A stretch of DNA of 10,648 bases, from assembly GCA_030626645.1 (NCBI GenBank), contig DAOUTP010000044.1, forward strand, positions 1-10,648, written 5' to 3'. Source of the stretch: Candidatus Cloacimonadota bacterium (GTDB taxonomy: Bacteria > Cloacimonadota > Cloacimonadia > Cloacimonadales > TCS61). The notes below the pieces were generated by a model. It saw nothing but the letters and a program-made list of their open reading frames with translations, searched no databases and was not told the origin of the DNA. The position numbers were made by a program, and so were the translations under genes. This document shows, piece after piece, positions 1 to 6,311 of the stretch. Position 1 is the stretch's first letter; every line of letters begins with the position of its first letter.

Positions 1-58
1 CAATTCTGTAAAAAGGTGTATCAATTTTTCCCATTCTTTTAAGCCTTAGCTTAACCAT
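1..58 (-). CDS. rpsP: 30S ribosomal protein S16 (N-terminal fragment, runs off left edge)
   Basis: Only the first 19 codons are in the window. They read MVKLRLKRMGKIDTPFYRI, which matches the very conserved S16 N-terminus (M-V-K-I-R-L-K-R-M-G ... P-F-Y-R-I). S16 is a small-subunit protein that binds 16S rRNA early in 30S assembly. The ATG at 56-58 is preceded by AAGGAG (64-69) five bases upstream, a strong ribosome binding site that fixes the start. It lies downstream of ffh, a pairing common in bacteria where ffh-rpsP leads into the rimM-trmD-rplS genes, so those are the expected continuation to the left. The identification rests on a short but highly diagnostic segment. Confidence 0.9.
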   Translation of the reverse strand, partial: MVKLRLKRMGKIDTPFYRI

Positions 59-104
59 GTCGACTCCTTATTTCTTATTAGACTTTTTTTAATTACTAAA
101 AAGG

Positions 105-134
105 ATTAACTTTTTTTTAGCCATTTATCGTCAA
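105..134 (-). promoter_or_regulatory. Possible sigma-70-type promoter upstream of rpsP
   Basis: On the minus strand a TTGACG hexamer (129-134) is followed after 18 bases by GTTAAT (105-110). The first matches the -35 consensus at five of six positions and the second matches the -10 consensus at four of six. Transcription would begin about 40 bases before the rpsP ATG. The ffh-rpsP gap is by far the longest in the window, so a promoter here is plausible. In DNA this AT-rich, chance matches are common, so confidence is low. Confidence 0.3.
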
Positions 135-156
135 GCATTTTTTAGATGCCCAATAC

Positions 157-197
157 ACTGTTTTAACTTATTGAAATGCAAAAAGTTATAAAACAGT
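157..197 (-). other. Imperfect hairpin in the ffh-rpsP gap
   Basis: Arms 157-169 and 183-197 are complementary over 13 pairs, with a two-base bulge (188-190 region), around a 13-base loop. On the minus strand it sits about 40 bases after the ffh stop codon. No run of T follows it, so it does not look like a standard intrinsic terminator. It could be an mRNA 3'-end stabiliser or processing site, or part of the rpsP leader. A second AT-only stem (arms 96-102 and 114-120) lies nearer rpsP and is probably base-composition noise. Confidence 0.45.
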
Positions 198-234
198 TTT
201 GCCGCTTAATCTTTATACATCAATTTTCCAAGAT

Positions 235-1557
235 TTAGAAAGGCAGCATACTTTTATTCATAAACTTTGGATTACTAAATTGCTTCATCATTTTCTTCAT
301 CTGCTCAAATTGTTTGAGAAGCCTGTTTACATGTTGAATAGAAGTTCCGCTACCTTTAGCTATACGATATCTACGACTTCCATTTATATTCGATGGCTTC
401 TCTCTTTCCTGCGGTGTCATTGAGAAGATGATAGCTTCTATATGCTTAATATCTTTTTCATCAACCTTCATTCCTTTCATAGCTTTTCCATCCATACCAG
501 GTATCATTCCAATTAGTTGATCCATAGGTCCCATCTTTTGTATTTGCTGTAATTGGGAAAGGAAATCAGAGAAAGTAAACTGATTTTTCTGGAGTTTCTT
601 CGCTAGTTTTTCTGCTTCTTCCAGATCAATGTTTGCCTCTGCCTTTTCTATCAAGCTCATTACATCACCCATACCCAGAATTCTGTTTGCCATTCTATCG
701 GGATGGAATTCTTCCAGATCAGATATTTTCTCACCGGTTCCAATGAATACGACAGGTTTATCTGTAACTGCTTTTATAGAAAGAGCTGCACCACCGCGTG
801 CATCACTATCCATTTTTGTCAGGATCACACCGTCAAATTCGAGCTGATCATTAAACTCTTTTGCAACATTAACAGCGTCCTGCCCAGTCATCGCATCAGC
901 AACGAAGAAAATGTAATCCGGTTTCAATAGCTTTTTAAGATCTATCAGCTCTTTCATCATTTTCTCATCAATATGCAATCTTCCTGCAGTGTCAAAGATC
1001 TGAAGATTTATATCGGAATTTTCTGATTCCTTCAATGCTTTTTTAGCTATCTTAACAACATTCTTCTGCTTTTCATCTGCATAAACAGGAATAGTTAACT
1101 GCTTTCCTAAAACCCTTAATTGCTGTATAGCAGCTGGACGATAAACATCGCAGGCAACAAGTGCAGGGTTAATAGATTGATTACGGAATTTACTGGCCAG
1201 CTTGGCGCAGGATGTAGTTTTACCAGAACCCTGCAAACCTACCATCATGATCTTGTTTAGTTTATTATCGTGTAATTTGACTTTAAAATTCTTACTTCCC
1301 ATCAAGTCAATCAGTTGATTGTGTACAATCTTCACTACCTGATGTCCGGGAGTAAGACTCTTCATCACTTCAGTTCCTACCGCTTTAGTACTAACTTCAT
1401 TGATGAAATCTTTAACTATTTTAAAGTTCACATCAGCTTCCAAAAAAGCACGGCGAACTTCACGCATTGATTCTTTTATGTTTTGTTCATTTAGTTTTCC
1501 ATGACCTTTCAATTTACGGAAAATTGTATCAAAGCGTTCTGTTAAACTATTAAACAT
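235..1557 (-). CDS. ffh: Signal recognition particle GTPase Ffh (SRP54)
   Basis: 440 residues, full length for Ffh. The protein binds SRP RNA and signal sequences on nascent chains, and docks with FtsY at the inner membrane. The N domain is residues 1-95. The G domain has G1 GLQGSGKTT (107-115), the DVYRPAA motif (137-143), DTAGR (189-193) and TKMD (247-250), followed by the GTG of the closing loop. The methionine-rich M domain (about 325-440) carries the SRP-RNA-binding segment SRRYRIAKGSG (394-404) and a Met-rich C-terminus. Start ATG at 1555-1557 lies two bases after the rpe stop, with no Shine-Dalgarno sequence, so translation probably depends on coupling to rpe. All GTPase motifs are intact. 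A 176-bp gap follows before rpsP. Confidence 0.97.
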   Translation of the reverse strand: MFNSLTERFDTIFRKLKGHGKLNEQNIKESMREVRRAFLEADVNFKIVKDFINEVSTKAVGTEVMKSLTPGHQVVKIVHNQLIDLMGSKNFKVKLHDNKLNKIMMVGLQGSGKTTSCAKLASKFRNQSINPALVACDVYRPAAIQQLRVLGKQLTIPVYADEKQKNVVKIAKKALKESENSDINLQIFDTAGRLHIDEKMMKELIDLKKLLKPDYIFFVADAMTGQDAVNVAKEFNDQLEFDGVILTKMDSDARGGAALSIKAVTDKPVVFIGTGEKISDLEEFHPDRMANRILGMGDVMSLIEKAEANIDLEEAEKLAKKLQKNQFTFSDFLSQLQQIQKMGPMDQLIGMIPGMDGKAMKGMKVDEKDIKHIEAIIFSMTPQEREKPSNINGSRRYRIAKGSGTSIQHVNRLLKQFEQMKKMMKQFSNPKFMNKSMLPF

Positions 1558-1559
1558 AA

Positions 1560-2207
1560 TTATTTATTTCTTAAACTTTGTATTTGTTTTTTATAATTTT
1601 CAGAACCAAAAACAAATGAACCAGCAACTAGAATATCAACACCAGAATTGATAAGTTTTGGAGCATTTATATTGTTGACTCCACCATCTACTTCAATTTC
1701 CAGATCAGGATTTTTCTGATTAGCTAACTTGCGGAGTTTTTCAATTTTTTCATAAACAAGCGGGATAAAACTTTGACCACCAAAGCCAGGATTAACACTC
1801 ATTATAAGAACAAAATCCAGGTCTGCAATTACAGGTAAGATTGTCTCAATAGGAGTTGCGGGATTTAAGGCAATGCCGGCTTTTACACCATTTTCTTGAA
1901 GAACTTTTAATTGCCGATGAATATGAGTTTCAGCTTCCTGATGAAACGAAACATAATCGATATTCCATTTTCCTAGTGTTTCCAGATATACATCCGGATT
2001 ACTAACCATTAAATGTACATCTATCGGGATTTGTGCAATGTCTTTAATTTGTTTAATTACCGGTAATCCAAAAGTCAGGTTAGGAACAAAATGACCATCC
2101 ATAATATCCAGATGTAGAATATCGGCACCTGCTTTTTGAATATTACATATTTCTTCTTCTAAGCGAACAAAATCCGCTGAAAGAAGAGAAGGAGCTATCT
2201 TTATCAT
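1560..2207 (-). CDS. rpe: Ribulose-phosphate 3-epimerase
   Basis: 215 residues, the usual length. It interconverts ribulose 5-phosphate and xylulose 5-phosphate in the cytosolic pentose phosphate pathway. The TIM-barrel signatures are present: APSLLSADF (5-13), HLDIMDGHFVPN (32-43) with metal ligands His32 and Asp34, DVHLMV (63-68) with His65, MSVNPGFGGQ (136-145) and EVDGGV (172-177) with catalytic Asp174. The start is ATG at 2205-2207, three bases after the stop of the preceding DUF721 gene. A weak AGG in the end of that gene may serve as ribosome binding site. The product feeds ribose 5-phosphate supply, which is the substrate of the prs product encoded upstream in the same cluster. Confidence 0.96.
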   Translation of the reverse strand: MIKIAPSLLSADFVRLEEEICNIQKAGADILHLDIMDGHFVPNLTFGLPVIKQIKDIAQIPIDVHLMVSNPDVYLETLGKWNIDYVSFHQEAETHIHRQLKVLQENGVKAGIALNPATPIETILPVIADLDFVLIMSVNPGFGGQSFIPLVYEKIEKLRKLANQKNPDLEIEVDGGVNNINAPKLINSGVDILVAGSFVFGSENYKKQIQSLRNK

Positions 2208-2210
2208 TAT

Positions 2211-2519
2211 TTACCTGCGTTTACCTTTTTTACTTTGTTTCAGAAAGAAAACAATATTAGACAATTTCACATGTAACATCCTATTTACATCACTTATGAG
2301 TTGTGATCTTCTGAGGACAAGTTCCTGCATCCAAACATTATTGGTAACTGCAATAAAAAGCACGCCATTTTCTAATTTAATTATGGAAGCACGCTCTGCC
2401 AGCAAATCACCAACTATCGATTTCCAACCAAATGCAATAGCTATAAGATCATGATTTTCTTCACCGGCAATACTATAGACCAAATCTCTAACAGCATTAC
2501 CGCTTTTGAAAGATCTCAT
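2211..2519 (-). CDS. DUF721 domain protein (DciA-like)
   Basis: 102 residues matching the short DUF721 pattern: GWKSIVGDLLAERA (31-44, Trp32), a central strand with GVLFIAVTNNVWMQEL (52-67, Trp63), then RRSQLISDVN (70-79). Proteins of this family include DciA, a loader/partner of the replicative helicase DnaB in many bacteria lacking DnaC or DnaI. Short DUF721 proteins are often found without proven function, so a replication role is an inference. The C-terminus is basic (KQSKKGKRR), consistent with nucleic-acid binding. The ATG at 2517-2519 has no Shine-Dalgarno sequence and follows a small hairpin after the upstream stop, so the start is less certain than for its neighbours. No better in-frame start is evident. 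Confidence 0.8.
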   Translation of the reverse strand: MRSFKSGNAVRDLVYSIAGEENHDLIAIAFGWKSIVGDLLAERASIIKLENGVLFIAVTNNVWMQELVLRRSQLISDVNRMLHVKLSNIVFFLKQSKKGKRR

Positions 2520-2527
2520 AGAAAATC

Positions 2528-2549
2528 AACTACTATATCAAAAGTAGTT
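2528..2549 (-). other. Small perfect hairpin between membrane-protein gene and DUF721 gene
   Basis: Arms 2528-2534 and 2543-2549 are perfectly complementary (7 pairs, 8-base loop). The stem begins at the stop codon of the upstream gene and ends eight bases before the DUF721 start. On the minus strand it is followed by GATTTTC, too poor a T-run for a confident terminator. It may attenuate or separate the two genes. Confidence 0.4.
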
Positions 2550-3097
2550 TAATCCTTCCTGAGATAAAAGGAGAATCCCCACCATGCAAAAACCGATACA
2601 GCCACGATTGCCCAGTATGAAGTACCTAGAGCATTATATGCATTTGGAAAATATGTAGATAGGAATGTTATTGCAAATAATGCTGGTATGGCAGCGGTGA
2701 AAACTAGAAGAATGTATCCCAGTATCTTTTTATGCTTGATGTCATTGATGAGAGTAATTGCCAATGCACCCAATCCAATCAAAACAATCGTTCCCAGTAA
2801 GATCAATACATTTGGCAGGATAGGAAGACCTATTTTTCTTAGTGCTATGATAGGACTGAAGAGACTGGCTAGTAACAGTACAATCCCAATTATCTTACGA
2901 ATTAATGTAATTTTTTTGGGATCAATCTCAGTTCTTCTCTGATGTTTTTTAATATAAAGATAAACAAGTGCAAAAGTTGCAGTAAAGAATGCCAGATAAA
3001 AGAAAAATCCAAATGTTGGATCATCTGAAGAAAGTCCTAAAGCTGCAAATGCAAGCAGCAAAACCCCCCATCCAATAATACTAATTATCTTTTTCAA
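2549..3097 (-). CDS. Unrecognised six-helix integral membrane protein
   Basis: 182 residues; I do not recognise the family. Six hydrophobic segments are visible at about residues 4-22, 29-49, 66-86, 95-118, 125-147 and 160-178. They are separated by short loops, including two basic ones (KKHQRRTEIDPKK at 50-62 and NDIKHKK at 118-124), which by the positive-inside rule lie in the cytoplasm. No catalytic or transport motif is evident. It starts at TTG (3095-3097), chosen because GGGAGG (3103-3108) stands five bases upstream and the next in-frame ATG is far downstream. It lies 32 bp after rplI and before the DUF721 gene, so it is probably co-transcribed with housekeeping genes. The name hypothetical membrane protein is all that the sequence supports. 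Confidence 0.8.
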   Translation of the reverse strand: MKKIISIIGWGVLLLAFAALGLSSDDPTFGFFFYLAFFTATFALVYLYIKKHQRRTEIDPKKITLIRKIIGIVLLLASLFSPIIALRKIGLPILPNVLILLGTIVLIGLGALAITLINDIKHKKILGYILLVFTAAIPALFAITFLSTYFPNAYNALGTSYWAIVAVSVFAWWGFSFYLRKD

Positions 3098-3102
3098 GTT
3101 TT

Positions 3103-3108
3103 CCTCCC
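3103..3108 (-). promoter_or_regulatory. Ribosome binding site that decides a TTG start
   Basis: GGGAGG on the minus strand, five bases before TTG at 3095-3097. The spacing and strength support TTG as the real start of the six-helix membrane protein. Confidence 0.75.
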
Positions 3109-3129
3109 TTATATTTTTTATTTTGTTAA

Positions 3130-3648
3130 TTATTCAACTTCAGTCTCTTCAGTTTTAGTTTCGTCTGTTTCATGGTGCTTTACTTCAATGTCTTCAACGA
3201 TAACAATGTCAGTTTCAATATTTACTTTAACCGAAGTTGTTAATTCTGAAGTAAAACTGATTTCAACATTAAAAGAACCAACTTCTTTGAGATGTTTTTC
3301 CATCACAACATCTGCTTTATGGATTTCAATTTCCTTTTCAGCAAGTGCTTGCACGATGTCATTTTCTGAAACAGAACCGAAGAGGTGATTATTTTCATCT
3401 GCTTTTCTTACAAATGTAAGTGCAACACCTTCGATCTTGTTGATGACTTCTTTATACTTTCCATGTAAAGCAATTTTTTCGTCAGCAGCTATTTTTTTAA
3501 TCTCTTCAACCTTTGAGAGATTTTTTTGATTTGCAGGTATTGCAAATCCATTTGGTAGAAGGTAATTCCTGGCATACCCAGGTTTTACTTTTACAAGTTT
3601 ACCGGCTTCACCTAAAGCCTTTATATCTTTAGTTAAAATTACGTTCAT
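3130..3648 (-). CDS. rplI: 50S ribosomal protein L9
   Basis: 172 residues, about 20 longer than typical L9 (near 150). L9 binds 23S rRNA at the base of the L1 stalk and supports reading-frame fidelity. The N domain carries MNVILTKDIKALGEAGKLVKV and GYARNYLLPNGFA (24-36). The long connecting helix follows, and then a C domain with HLFGSVSENDI (88-98) and GSFNVEI (124-130). The extra C-terminal residues (about 152-172) are acidic and threonine-rich. The ATG (3646-3648) has TGGAGG (3655-3660) six bases upstream. The gene overlaps the end of the DUF2232 gene by 20 bp, and its ribosome binding site is inside that gene's last codons. Confidence 0.96.
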   Translation of the reverse strand: MNVILTKDIKALGEAGKLVKVKPGYARNYLLPNGFAIPANQKNLSKVEEIKKIAADEKIALHGKYKEVINKIEGVALTFVRKADENNHLFGSVSENDIVQALAEKEIEIHKADVVMEKHLKEVGSFNVEISFTSELTTSVKVNIETDIVIVEDIEVKHHETDETKTEETEVE

Positions 3649-4495
3649 CTATTTCCTCCATATCTATTTTCCTAAAATTAAACCAAATATCAGTAAGCCC
3701 GACGAGAGCAACTAATATCAAAATAAAATAATTAAACACCATTGATAAGATCAATATAAAAAGCAGAAATTTTGATCTTTTAAAGAAATCTCCCCAGTAG
3801 AAATCTAAAATGGATATTCCCTGGATCAAAAATAATGGTGCGATCATGATCAGTGCATTAATACCAGCAGTTTGTATTTTTGGCAGTAGGAAGCTTGTTA
3901 AAGTTACAATTAAAATGTATATCAGATAAAAAGGCATTCTAATCTGCTTATGTTCCCATTTTAAACTTCCTTTCTTGGAAAGTAATAAAGATCCTATATA
4001 GATTGCTAATACTATCGTGAAAACCCAAATTCCAACATAGTACTTTGTGAATACTACTTGAAATGTTTCAGTGAAATTCAATGCCAAAGTTAACTGTTCA
4101 TTGTTATTCTGGAATGATTGTGTTATAAATTCTTTGTATTTTTCAAGAACTTCTGTAATTATCGCTGCATATTGCTTCCCGAATATAACCAAACGTAATA
4201 TCGCATAAATGATATTCAGAATGAAAACCGAAATCAGTGCATTGATGTAATTCAGTGTACGATGCAGACTCCATAAATATAGAGCAGATGTTAATCCTAC
4301 TCCAATTAACAGATCTATTACAGAGATAACATCCAATATCTTAAAAAGAAAAAGAAAAGCTACAAAACCAAAATACACAGAAAAGAACAGACTTCTTTTC
4401 TCCTGGTATTTACCACTAAATGCCAATATAAAGATCAAACCCCAGAAAGGGGACAACGTTGCAATAACAACGGAAATTACAGCTAAGAATATCAC
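3629..4495 (-). CDS. DUF2232 family polytopic membrane protein
   Basis: 288 residues, strongly hydrophobic, with roughly seven or eight membrane spans at about residues 2-28, 35-58, 59-78, 82-106, 151-173, 188-206, 210-234 and 241-272, and one larger polar loop near 106-150. A membrane protein of the DUF2232 (YybS-like) family is often found between rpsR and rplI, and size, topology and location fit. No motif gives a reaction, and the function of the family is not established. The start is GTG at 4493-4495, three bases after the rpsR stop and without a Shine-Dalgarno sequence, so coupling to rpsR is likely. A later start is possible but would remove part of the first span. It overlaps rplI by 20 bp. 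Confidence 0.75.
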   Translation of the reverse strand: MIFLAVISVVIATLSPFWGLIFILAFSGKYQEKRSLFFSVYFGFVAFLFLFKILDVISVIDLLIGVGLTSALYLWSLHRTLNYINALISVFILNIIYAILRLVIFGKQYAAIITEVLEKYKEFITQSFQNNNEQLTLALNFTETFQVVFTKYYVGIWVFTIVLAIYIGSLLLSKKGSLKWEHKQIRMPFYLIYILIVTLTSFLLPKIQTAGINALIMIAPLFLIQGISILDFYWGDFFKRSKFLLFILILSMVFNYFILILVALVGLTDIWFNFRKIDMEEIDERNFN

Positions 4496-4498
4496 TGC

Positions 4499-4912
4499 TT
4501 AATATTTATGCTTATCAGTATATTGAATAAGTGCCATTTGACGTGCTTTTTTTATTTCTACAGCAATTTTTCTTTGATGTTTAGTACATGCACCGGTAAA
4601 ACGTTTTGGTGTTATCTTTCCGCTTTCAGAAATAAATCTCTTTAATAAACCAACGTCTTTGTAGTCAATAACAGCATCTTTGTTTTTGCAGAAGAAACAT
4701 ACTTTCTTTTTAAAGAGGAATTTACCCCTCGGCTTAAAAGTTCTTTTTCTGTCTCTATCTTGAGGTGGTCTTGATGGTCTTGAGTATGTTCTTTCTGGTC
4801 TCTTCTCAGCTGGCTTTGATGTAGTAATTTCTACTTTGGTGTTTTCAGTTTTTACCTCAGTTGGCTTTGCTTCAGTAGTTTCTACTTCGGCTTTTTCTAT
4901 TTTTTCTTCCAT
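4499..4912 (-). CDS. rpsR: 30S ribosomal protein S18 with long N-terminal extension
   Basis: 137 residues against about 75-90 for ordinary S18. The conserved core starts near residue 68: KKKVCFFC, then IDYKDVGLLKRFISESGKI (82-100), TPKRFTGAC, KHQRKIAVEIKKAR and YTDKH near the end. S18 pairs with S6 on the platform of the 30S subunit. The pairs C72-x2-C75 and C109-x2-H112 form a plausible zinc site, as in the zinc-binding (C+) type of S18. Residues 1-67 are extra: a Glu/Thr/Lys-rich first half and an Arg/Pro-rich second half. I chose ATG at 4910-4912 because AAGGAG (4919-4924) precedes it by six bases. An upstream in-frame ATG at 4949-4951 would add 13 residues and overlap ssb, and lacks such a site. 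The gene follows ssb by 19 bp. Confidence 0.93.
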   Translation of the reverse strand: MEEKIEKAEVETTEAKPTEVKTENTKVEITTSKPAEKRPERTYSRPSRPPQDRDRKRTFKPRGKFLFKKKVCFFCKNKDAVIDYKDVGLLKRFISESGKITPKRFTGACTKHQRKIAVEIKKARQMALIQYTDKHKY

Positions 4913-4918
4913 TATTTT

Positions 4919-4924
4919 CTCCTT
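4919..4924 (-). promoter_or_regulatory. Ribosome binding site that sets the rpsR start
   Basis: AAGGAG on the minus strand in the 19-bp ssb-rpsR gap, six bases before the ATG at 4910-4912. It favours that codon over the in-frame ATG at 4949-4951 inside ssb. Confidence 0.8.
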
Positions 4925-4931
4925 CAATTTT

Positions 4932-5390
4932 CTAGAACGGTACATCGTCATCTGTCACTTCTGCAACAGGTTGACTCTGTTTTGTATTCTGATTATTACC
5001 ATTACCAGAAGGTTGGAACTCTTCATTTGAATTAGAGTCATAGCTCTCTTTCTCCAAGAAAGAAACCTTGGTACTAACAATCTCAGTAACTTTTCGATTC
5101 TGCTCGTTCTTATCAACATAAGAATGAGTTTTTAAATAGCCTTCTACGAGCACAGGACTCCCTTTATGCAGATATTCAGCACATTGCTCACCACGCTTGC
5201 TCCAAACAACAACATCAATATAACCTGTTTCTTGTTGCCATTCACCATTCTTTTGATAATTTCTATTGAATGCAAGTGAAAGTTTTGCTACAGGAGTACC
5301 ATTTTGAAGATAGCGTAATTCAACATCTCTGGTTAGTCTTCCACTTATAGTTATTGAGTTAATGTTAGGAAACCTAAGTTCTTTTGCCAT
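4932..5390 (-). CDS. ssb: Single-stranded DNA-binding protein
   Basis: 152 residues. It binds single-stranded DNA during replication, recombination and repair, and recruits partners through its C-terminal tip. The OB fold covers about residues 8-110, with SITISGRLTRDVELRY (12-27), VAKLSLAFNR (34-43), the GYIDVVVW strand and the GSPVLVEGYLKTHSY segment. A Ser/Asn/Gln/Pro-rich linker follows, ending in the acidic tip DDDVPF (147-152), the canonical protein-interaction end with Val in place of the usual Ile. The ATG at 5388-5390 has GGGAG five bases upstream, overlapping the rpsF stop region. Position between rpsF and rpsR is the classic order for the replicative SSB. Confidence 0.97.
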   Translation of the reverse strand: MAKELRFPNINSITISGRLTRDVELRYLQNGTPVAKLSLAFNRNYQKNGEWQQETGYIDVVVWSKRGEQCAEYLHKGSPVLVEGYLKTHSYVDKNEQNRKVTEIVSTKVSFLEKESYDSNSNEEFQPSGNGNNQNTKQSQPVAEVTDDDVPF

Positions 5391-5399
5391 AATATCTCC

Positions 5400-5684
5400 C
5401 TATTTAGTTAATATATTATTACGAATAATATATTCATGCAGCTTGTAGAACCGGTCAAGTTCAATTACTTTGGTGGGATCAAGTGTGAAATGGTTAATGA
5501 AATAGTAGCCTTCTTTGAAATTGTTGATCTGATAAGCTAAGCGTTTTTTCCCCCACTCGTCAGAGTTAAAGATCTCACCGCCTTTTTCCTTGATGAAACT
5601 TTTAATCAACTCGTTTTCTTTCTTAGCATTTTCTTCGCTAAGAGTTGGAGTGATCACGACCATGCTTTCATACTTATTTAGCAT
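5400..5684 (-). CDS. rpsF: 30S ribosomal protein S6
   Basis: 94 residues, normal for S6, which binds S18 on the 30S platform. Family features are NKYESMVVITPTLSEE at the N-terminus, the central DEWGKKRLAYQIN block (42-54, compare the usual D-W-G-x-R-x-L-A-Y-x-I), the GYYFINHF strand, and LHEYIIRNNILTK at the end. The start ATG (5682-5684) has AAAGGAGG (5689-5696) four bases upstream, the strongest ribosome binding site in the window. It is the first gene of the rpsF-ssb-rpsR set and is preceded by two hairpins in and beside the pth 3' end, so this may be a control or processing point. In several bacteria the S6:S18 complex represses this operon by binding a leader RNA with a CCG bulge. I see no CCG in this leader. 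Confidence 0.95.
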   Translation of the reverse strand: MLNKYESMVVITPTLSEENAKKENELIKSFIKEKGGEIFNSDEWGKKRLAYQINNFKEGYYFINHFTLDPTKVIELDRFYKLHEYIIRNNILTK

Positions 5685-5706
5685 TTTTCCTCCTTTGGTC
5701 TTTTTA

Positions 5707-5731
5707 AGATAGTAAGATAATTTTACTATCT
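5707..5731 (-). other. Perfect hairpin in the rpsF leader
   Basis: Arms 5707-5715 and 5723-5731 are perfectly complementary over 9 pairs with a 7-base loop. On the minus strand the stem begins inside the pth stop codon and ends about ten bases before the rpsF Shine-Dalgarno sequence. The bases after it are A-rich rather than T-rich, so it is not a typical terminator. A role in mRNA processing, stability or rpsF control is inferred only from its position. Confidence 0.55.
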
Positions 5732-6311
5732 ATTGATCCTGAGATTCTAAAATTTTCTCAGAATAGGATTTTTTATATTTACTGTATTTATTAATCATCT
5801 GATTAAAATCAGAATTTCGATAATCTTCCAGTAGAATATTTAAAAGATCAAAAACAACATTTAACTTTGAAACTTCTTTTTTTGAGAAATCAGAAAGAAC
5901 ATAATTTGAAAGATCCTTCTCAATTGGTGATCCAACTCCAATACGGATTCTTCCAAACTGAGAAGAACCAAGAGCATCGACAATAGATTTTAGCCCGTTA
6001 TGTCCGCCATTGCCGCCATCTTTTCTTATCCTGATCTCTCCGATAGGAAGATGAATATCATCAACGATGACAAGTATCTCATCTATTCTATATTTAGTTA
6101 GAACAGAAGTAACAGCATCTCCGCTTCTGTTCATATATATCTTAGGTTTTATAAAGAGCACATCATCTGAAATCAGATAATCATATTTAGTTCTTCTTTT
6201 GAATTTAAGATCAAGTTTCTTTATGTAGGAATCCAGAACGGCAAAACCAATATTATGCCGATTATATTTATATTTTTTCCCTGGGTTACCAAGTCCGACA
6301 ACTAATTTCAT
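5730..6311 (-). CDS. pth: Peptidyl-tRNA hydrolase
   Basis: 193 residues, normal for bacterial Pth, which cleaves peptidyl-tRNA released from stalled ribosomes. VGLGNPGKKY (5-14) carries Asn9. RHNIGF (18-23) holds the catalytic His19. IYMNRSG (58-64) contains the substrate-contacting Met-Asn pair. VDDIHLPIG (83-91) carries Asp84, and GGNGGHNGLKSI (99-110) includes Asn105. A lysine-rich segment lies near the C-terminus. The ATG overlaps the rplY stop by one base (TAATG) and has no clear Shine-Dalgarno sequence, so it is probably translated by termination-reinitiation after rplY. The rplY-pth order is frequent in bacteria. Confidence 0.96.
   Translation of the reverse strand: MKLVVGLGNPGKKYKYNRHNIGFAVLDSYIKKLDLKFKRRTKYDYLISDDVLFIKPKIYMNRSGDAVTSVLTKYRIDEILVIVDDIHLPIGEIRIRKDGGNGGHNGLKSIVDALGSSQFGRIRIGVGSPIEKDLSNYVLSDFSKKEVSKLNVVFDLLNILLEDYRNSDFNQMINKYSKYKKSYSEKILESQDQ
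5737..5763 (-). other. Second hairpin in the pth 3' end, next to the rpsF leader hairpin
   Basis: Arms 5737-5743 and 5757-5763 pair over 7 bases (one G-U) around a 13-base loop within the last pth codons, only five bases from the hairpin at 5707-5731. Two adjacent stems before rpsF are more than needed by the coding sequence, although one could arise by chance. Confidence 0.35.

Noticed and set aside
157..197. Intrinsic terminator for ffh
   Set aside because: The hairpin has no T-run after it on the minus strand, and the stem is AT-rich.
4913..4951. Upstream ATG (4949-4951) as rpsR start
   Set aside because: It overlaps ssb and has no Shine-Dalgarno sequence, whereas ATG 4910-4912 has AAGGAG six bases upstream.
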